From positions 1 through 9,925 of the forward strand of contig JADGPY010000174.1 in NCBI GenBank assembly GCA_017882205.1: a stretch of DNA of 9,925 nt. The letters run 5' to 3'. Below the pieces are notes generated by a model, which was given only the letters and a program-made list of their open reading frames with translations, did no database searches and was not told the DNA's origin. This DNA is from Chitinophagaceae bacterium. GTDB taxonomy: Bacteria; Bacteroidota; Bacteroidia; Chitinophagales; Chitinophagaceae. The stretch's first letter is position 1; every line of letters begins with the position of its first letter. Shown here piece by piece: positions 6,170 to 9,925 of this stretch. The translations under genes were made by a program, and so were the position numbers.

Positions 6170-7798
6170 TTAGACCTGTACTACTCCCATTTTAAATTCA
6201 GCTATGTTTTCATTATGATCTGCAGCAGAGATTCCTTCTGAAATTAAGGTCCTTGTTTCACCAGGATCAATGATCGCATCTACCCACAATCTTGCAGCCG
6301 CATAATAAGGAGTTGTTTGGTCAAAATAACGCTGCATGATTTCAGATAGTAACTTTTGTTCTTCCTCTGGCGATATTTCCTTGCCCTTGGTTTTTAAAGA
6401 GGCAACCTGTATCTGTAACAAGGTCTTGGCAGCCTGTTCACCACCCATTACTGCGATCTTTGCAGAAGGCCATGCATAAATAAATCGGGGATCATAGGCC
6501 TTTCCACACATTGCATAGTTGCCGGCGCCATATGAATTGCCAATGATGATAGTAATTTTTGGGACCACGCTATTGGCTACAGCATTTACTAATTTCGCAC
6601 CATCTTTGATTATACCACCGTGCTCACTTCGGCTGCCTACCATGAATCCGGTAACATCCTGCAGGAAGACCAATGGGATTTTTTTCTGGTTGCAATTCAT
6701 AATGAATCTTGCCGCTTTATCAGCGCTATCATTATAAATTACTCCCCCTATTTGCAATTCACCCTTTTTGTTTTTAATATTTAATCGCTGATTTGCTACT
6801 ATACCTACTGCCCATCCATCTATCCGTGCATATCCACATAAAATCGTTTTGCCATAATCCTGTTTAAATTGTTCGAAGGATGAATTGTCTACAATTCGCT
6901 CTATTATCTCCGTCATATCGTAAGGCTTCGCATTTTCCAGGGGAAAGATGCCAAAAATATCCTTGGGATCTTTCCTGGGCTTTATAGGTTTTTCACGGTC
7001 AAAACCAGCCTTCGTTTTTTTCCCTAGTTTACCAATGATTTTTTTCACCTGATCAAGACACTCTTTCTCTGTTTTGAATTTATAATCTGCAATGCCACTG
7101 ATCTCAGTATGGGTTACAGCTCCACCCAAGGTTTCATTGTCAATATTCTCACCGATCGCTGCTTTTACAAGATATGGGCCAGCAAGATAGATCGATCCAT
7201 TCCCTTCCACCATGATCGTTTCATCACTCATAATAGGTAGATAGGCACCACCAGCAACACATGGTCCCAGTACTACCGCGATTTGTGTAATACCCATTGC
7301 ACTCATTTTTGCATTATTGCGAAAAATTCGCCCAAAATGCTCCTTATCAGGAAAGATCTCATCTTGCATAGGTAGGAATACACCTGCACTATCTACCAGG
7401 TAGATAACAGGAAGGTTGTTTTCCATTGCTATTTCCTGCATACGAAGATTTTTCTTCCCCGTAATAGGAAACCATGCCCCGGCCTTTACAGTTTGATCGT
7501 TTGCTACAATAACACATTGCCGCCCGCTCACATAACCAATTCCAGCCACAGTACCCCCAGCAGGACAGCCACCGTATTCAGCATACATCCCGTATCCGGC
7601 AAAAGCACCAATCTCAACAAAATTACTTTCCTCATCAACCAGGTAGGCAATCCTTTCTCTTGCAGTTTGTTTATTTTTTTCACGCTGTTTCTGAATCGCT
7701 TTTTTACCACCCCCATCTTCTATATCTGCCAATCGGTGTTTAACCTCAGTCCAGGCAATTTTCATCCAATCTTCGTTTTTGTTAAATTCTATATCCAT
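6170..7798 (-). CDS. mccB: Acyl-CoA carboxylase beta (carboxyltransferase) subunit, methylcrotonyl-CoA type
   Basis: A carboxyltransferase of about 542 residues with the two crotonase-fold halves of this family. Landmarks, numbered from the upstream ATG at 7855 (subtract 19 for this start): N-half AGGTVAGIGYVSGR (99-112), VKAGAWFPITGKK (123-135) and GSIYLAGPYLVKAAIGE (220-236); C-half LQDVTGFMVGSRSEHGG (398-414), GNSYGAGNYAMCG (439-451), and YAWPSAKIAVMGGEQAA (460-476). The NYAMCG and GGEQAA forms and the length point to methylcrotonyl-CoA carboxylase (leucine breakdown), with geranyl-CoA carboxylase a close alternative; propionyl-CoA subunits differ there. It moves carboxyl from carboxybiotin to the acyl-CoA in the cytoplasm. 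The ATG at 7798 (MDIEFNKNEDW) matches the family start; the 19 extra residues from 7855 do not, and a -7 motif lies between the two. No biotin carboxylase/carrier subunit gene is in the window. Confidence 0.92.
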   Translation of the reverse strand: MDIEFNKNEDWMKIAWTEVKHRLADIEDGGGKKAIQKQREKNKQTARERIAYLVDEESNFVEIGAFAGYGMYAEYGGCPAGGTVAGIGYVSGRQCVIVANDQTVKAGAWFPITGKKNLRMQEIAMENNLPVIYLVDSAGVFLPMQDEIFPDKEHFGRIFRNNAKMSAMGITQIAVVLGPCVAGGAYLPIMSDETIMVEGNGSIYLAGPYLVKAAIGENIDNETLGGAVTHTEISGIADYKFKTEKECLDQVKKIIGKLGKKTKAGFDREKPIKPRKDPKDIFGIFPLENAKPYDMTEIIERIVDNSSFEQFKQDYGKTILCGYARIDGWAVGIVANQRLNIKNKKGELQIGGVIYNDSADKAARFIMNCNQKKIPLVFLQDVTGFMVGSRSEHGGIIKDGAKLVNAVANSVVPKITIIIGNSYGAGNYAMCGKAYDPRFIYAWPSAKIAVMGGEQAAKTLLQIQVASLKTKGKEISPEEEQKLLSEIMQRYFDQTTPYYAAARLWVDAIIDPGETRTLISEGISAADHNENIAEFKMGVVQV

Positions 7799-7816
7799 AT
7801 CTAGATCAATATTGAC

Positions 7817-7824
7817 CAAAACTA
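7817..7824 (-). promoter_or_regulatory. -7 promoter motif upstream of the carboxyltransferase gene
   Basis: The minus strand reads TAGTTTTG, an exact TAnnTTTG match, 18 bases before the ATG at 7798 and downstream of the alternative ATG at 7855. The same octamer sits at almost the same distance before the 2573 gene. It suggests the carboxylase is transcribed separately from the hypothetical genes upstream, with a very short leader. No obvious -33 element. Confidence 0.4.
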
Positions 7825-7871
7825 AAACTTTAAACCCGATTCTCGCTTCGCACATCTTTCTGAATCAAGGT

Positions 7872-8639
7872 TCAGACTGTAAACACATCCACTATGCACA
7901 GCGGATCCATTTTTGCATTAGCCAGCAGGAAGGATTTGCCAGATATTACCTGTGTAAATTTAAGGCCCAGGAACAGGAAAAGTGGCAAGCTCCTATTGGG
8001 CGCGATGGTATGTACAATCTGCATTTCCTGTGTGGGGGTATCATCCAACTGAATTATTTCAGATTTGAAAATAGTCTGGGTACAACCTCCGCCTTTGCCA
8101 AAATCAATGGCCGCCCCTGCAGAAACGATTTGAAAATGGGTAGCTCCCTTAGGAGGAGTGATCCTATCGGGTGGGATAAAGGAAGGAATATTTATCATCA
8201 ATTCCCCGGTTTCTCTGTTTGCGCTTGTGCTCATCCGGGTATTGAACATCGATTTCAGACTGCTATAACTATTCATATCAAAGCCAGCCAATAAATAAGC
8301 TTTATCAACTTGCACATGTAACTGCCCTCTTTGATTTACAGGATCCAGCTTGATAATTTTGGCTACCAGGTTTTTTAGCTGGAGAAACATTGCCTGATCT
8401 TTAAGCCCCTTGCGTAAATTGCTGACCGCAGATTTTATAAGTTTGGCAGTGGTTGAGGCCGTGCTGAAATCTGCCGCATTTTCGCGTGATCGCCCAAACC
8501 GGGCATGGTGTTTCCAGCGATAAGGATTAACCATTATCTTTTCCTTCGCAGTGTAGCCTTCTTTAGATTTTACAAAGGTGGTCTCTCCGAGAGAGCCGCC
8601 TTTTAATCTTATGATTCCTTTTTGAATTGGGGCGCCCAT
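7872..8639 (-). CDS. Conserved hypothetical protein of a multi-copy Bacteroidota family
   Basis: 255 residues, no signal peptide or membrane segment. I recognise the family only as an uncharacterised Bacteroidota group and cannot give a function. Its typical pattern is here: an opening QKGIIRLKGSLGE-like segment (6-19, here with GG), TFVKSKEGYTAKEK (21-34), a basic block RFGRSRENAADFSTASTTAKLIKSA (47-71), then a beta-rich second half with INIPSFIPPDRI (149-160), GATHFQIVSAGAAIDF (165-180) and a closing PLFLFLGLKFTQ...LCIVDV (219-252). A helical, basic N-terminal half followed by a beta-sandwich-like C-terminal half is suggested. The gene directly upstream is a diverged relative (shared P..R..N.EF..ST..K..RSA pattern). 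The 3' end is 73 bp from the carboxylase start. Codon choice and base content resemble the neighbours, so recent transfer is not indicated. Confidence 0.75.
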   Translation of the reverse strand: MGAPIQKGIIRLKGGSLGETTFVKSKEGYTAKEKIMVNPYRWKHHARFGRSRENAADFSTASTTAKLIKSAVSNLRKGLKDQAMFLQLKNLVAKIIKLDPVNQRGQLHVQVDKAYLLAGFDMNSYSSLKSMFNTRMSTSANRETGELMINIPSFIPPDRITPPKGATHFQIVSAGAAIDFGKGGGCTQTIFKSEIIQLDDTPTQEMQIVHTIAPNRSLPLFLFLGLKFTQVISGKSFLLANAKMDPLCIVDVFTV

Positions 8640-8683
8640 ATAATTTATTTTTATCTATTAATAACCCAGTGCTCTGCGACCGG

Positions 8684-8723
8684 CGGTCGGGGCGCTTCCA
8701 GCGACCTGAACGCCTAAACAACC
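8684..8723. repeat. Half copy of the GC-rich dispersed palindrome
   Basis: CGGTCGGGGCGCTTCCAGCG begins here and continues through CCTGAACGCCTAAACAACCC. Bases 8684-8712 match the reverse complement of 428-456 at 27 of 29 positions, and the next dozen bases resemble the loop of the full element (411-424). The opposing arm is absent, so the long hairpin cannot form. A small palindrome, CGACC-GGC-GGTCG (8677-8689), overlaps its outer edge. It directly abuts the stop codon of the 8724-9527 gene, the same 3' position as the full copy next to xerD. Confidence 0.75.
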
Positions 8724-9527
8724 CTACGTCATCCCTAAAACCTTCGCACAGCCCGCATGTTTTACTGTTTTAATGCTTCCACCTGCTGGGGTTCCAAATT
8801 CAATCCCAATAGTAAGTAACAGGTGGCAACTTTCATCAAACACAGGATCAATGATCTTCAATCCAAGTTCCTGGCCAATCACTTTATCTTTCCACTGGTA
8901 CCAATCCGTATCAAGCATTTCTGTATAGTCGTTTACATCCTCAAGGCATTGTTTATATCCGATCCCATCAACATATACCATATCCCTGATGATACCCAGG
9001 TTGATCCTGAAACGATAAAAAGGGTAGGTCCATTGGCTGAGGAAATTTTTTCCAGGTGATATTGGCGGTAATTGAATTACAGCAGAATGCTCAGCACGAT
9101 CAATTGAATAGGTGACAGGCGTGGTGATAACCGAATCAAAAGAAACGGCCTTGTTGATGTTAAAGCCTTCGAGTAAATGCTTGCCCCTTGAAAAAATGAT
9201 CGACCTTTTCCCGATGTCGTTTGTGTCCATATCCCTGATTGCTGTGATCACGCCTGTTACCTGCGCCTGGAGGTTCATATCGGCAAGGTGTTTTACGGAT
9301 TTCATCGCCGATCGTACCATCTTGCCTGCGGTAGAACATCCGCCAAACTCTTTATTTTGTTGTCTTGTTTTTTCAAAAACAGGATCATTTTTGATCTTTT
9401 CTTTTGATGCTCCGCCTTTGCTGCGAAGGACTATTTTTTTGCTGTCCCTGCGGGTGTAAGCGGAGCAATCGCCCAGGCTTGTAGAAAATGGGTAATTAAA
9501 CGGAAGATTGAATGCTACTTTAGCCAT
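8724..9527 (-). CDS. Conserved hypothetical protein, diverged relative of the 7872-8639 protein
   Basis: 267 residues, no signal peptide or membrane helix; function unknown. It shares with the downstream protein a basic N-terminal half: KGGASKEKIKNDPVFEKTRQQN (37-58), EFGGCSTAGKMVRSAM (60-75), then a helical stretch ending GKHLLEGFNIN (115-125), which aligns with DKAYLLAGFDMN in the neighbour. The second half has no close counterpart: SAVIQLPPISPG (148-159), aromatic-rich YPFYRFRINLG (168-178) and a closing LLLTIGIEFGTPAGG (236-250) that keeps the L..GIEF pattern of the family. Six cysteines are scattered through it, not in a metal-binding pattern. The start ATG at 9527 follows AT-rich DNA without a clear Shine-Dalgarno. 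It probably shares a transcript with the 7872-8639 gene (84-bp gap, same strand), although the half palindrome lies between. Confidence 0.72.
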   Translation of the reverse strand: MAKVAFNLPFNYPFSTSLGDCSAYTRRDSKKIVLRSKGGASKEKIKNDPVFEKTRQQNKEFGGCSTAGKMVRSAMKSVKHLADMNLQAQVTGVITAIRDMDTNDIGKRSIIFSRGKHLLEGFNINKAVSFDSVITTPVTYSIDRAEHSAVIQLPPISPGKNFLSQWTYPFYRFRINLGIIRDMVYVDGIGYKQCLEDVNDYTEMLDTDWYQWKDKVIGQELGLKIIDPVFDESCHLLLTIGIEFGTPAGGSIKTVKHAGCAKVLGMT

Positions 9528-9925
9528 AAAAATTGTTTTAATACCCAGCGTTAAAGCCCCAACTTATTTAACTGAAAGCTTTACCATCAGGTTTACAAGA
9601 ATCAATATCCAAGATTACTACTTGTAAATCATACTTCCAAATTTTTTGAAAGAAATTCTGCTTTTATGGCGTGTTATTCAAATAATTGTTTATTTTAGAG
9701 GTATAAATGTGAATGTACATCAGCCTGGCTTCACTCAATAATCGCAGGAGTTGGACTCCAATACTCTTAGATTGTTTCAAATTTGATATTAAACCAGCTT
9801 ATATTGCTTAAGGAAGGGTGGCAGTAAGGTGGCTTATTAATAGCTATATAATTTCTTAAGCACAGTATTATTATATTATTATTAAAATATTAATAGAATT
9901 TAATAATATATAAGCCGCCTTTAAA
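9528..9925. other. 398-bp intergenic stretch without a credible gene
   Basis: No open frame longer than a few tens of codons with family resemblance is visible on either strand. The left part (9528-9780) is mixed sequence and must hold the promoter of the 9527 gene, but no exact TAnnTTTG match was found on the minus strand. It contains a small hairpin GGAGT-TGG-ACTCC near 9748-9760. The right part is strongly AT-rich and enclosed by inverted repeats (see 9826-9921). No tRNA cloverleaf or riboswitch core is recognisable. Confidence 0.6.
9826..9921. repeat. Nested inverted repeats around an AT-rich core
   Basis: The outer arms AAGGTGGCTTAT (9826-9837) and ATAAGCCGCCTT (9910-9921) are complementary over 12 bases with one G-T wobble. 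Inside, TATTATTAAA (9877-9886) pairs perfectly with TTTAATAATA (9899-9908) around a 12-base loop. The outer arms are the only GC-rich patches in an otherwise almost pure A/T segment, and the right arm ends four bases from the window edge, so the element may continue. It could be a structured leader or terminator region of a gene beyond the edge, or one end of a small non-autonomous mobile element. Confidence 0.5.

Noticed and set aside
7859..7876. Small hairpin TCTGAA-N6-TTCAGA over the stop codon of the 7872-8639 gene
   Set aside because: The stem is only 6 bp and no T-run follows it on the minus strand, so it does not meet terminator criteria.
7779..8294. 171-codon plus-strand open frame opposite the hypothetical gene
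   Set aside because: It runs antisense to the carboxylase start and the conserved hypothetical protein, and its translation has no family resemblance. It is a shadow of the real genes.
9112..9459. 115-codon plus-strand open frame opposite the 8724-9527 gene
   Set aside because: Antisense shadow with a Ser/Leu-rich, featureless translation; the minus-strand frame shows family similarity.

Overview
The window looks like ordinary chromosome from a Bacteroidota species, most likely of the Chitinophagaceae or a close relative. The evidence is a C-terminal type IX secretion (T9SS) sorting domain at the left edge, Bacteroidota-style lipoproteins with charged residues after the lipid cysteine, TAnnTTTG -7 promoter motifs with few Shine-Dalgarno sequences, AT-rich intergenic DNA, and several families typical of the phylum (choice-of-anchor J lipoproteins, DUF6580-like membrane protein, a multi-copy conserved hypothetical family). 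This placement is inference; no rRNA or other phylogenetic marker is present.

Left part (1-3145). The 3' end of a large secreted T9SS cargo gene (+) converges on xerD (-). Between them lies a near-perfect GC-rich hairpin. Then come a YkgJ-type cysteine-cluster protein (+) and a YraN/UPF0102 nuclease-like protein (-), converging over a second, AACCACAAAGG-type inverted repeat. A six-helix DUF6580-like membrane protein (+) is divergent from yraN.

Middle part (3179-6057), all on the minus strand. Two paralogous choice-of-anchor J lipoproteins lie 42 bp apart and end at a strong intrinsic terminator (4391-4424). Downstream of it are a YiiX-like permuted papain-fold lipoprotein and rnhA, which overlap by 4 bp and are probably translationally coupled. 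The two anchor-J lipoproteins probably form one transcription unit and are probably surface displayed.

Right part (6170-9527), also minus strand. Two distantly related members of a Bacteroidota conserved hypothetical family precede a carboxyltransferase (beta) subunit of the methylcrotonyl-CoA carboxylase type. The last has its own -7 motif, which argues for a start at 7798 and not at the upstream ATG. No biotin carboxylase or biotin carrier gene is in view.

The last 398 bp (9528-9925) have no credible gene but hold an AT-rich segment bounded by inverted repeats running up to the window edge.

No CRISPR array, tRNA, rRNA, transposase, phage module or obvious defence system is visible. The most unusual non-coding signal is a GC-rich palindromic element present as a full hairpin at 384-453 and as a half copy at 8684-8723, each directly 3' of a gene. 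I see no convincing new multi-gene system here.
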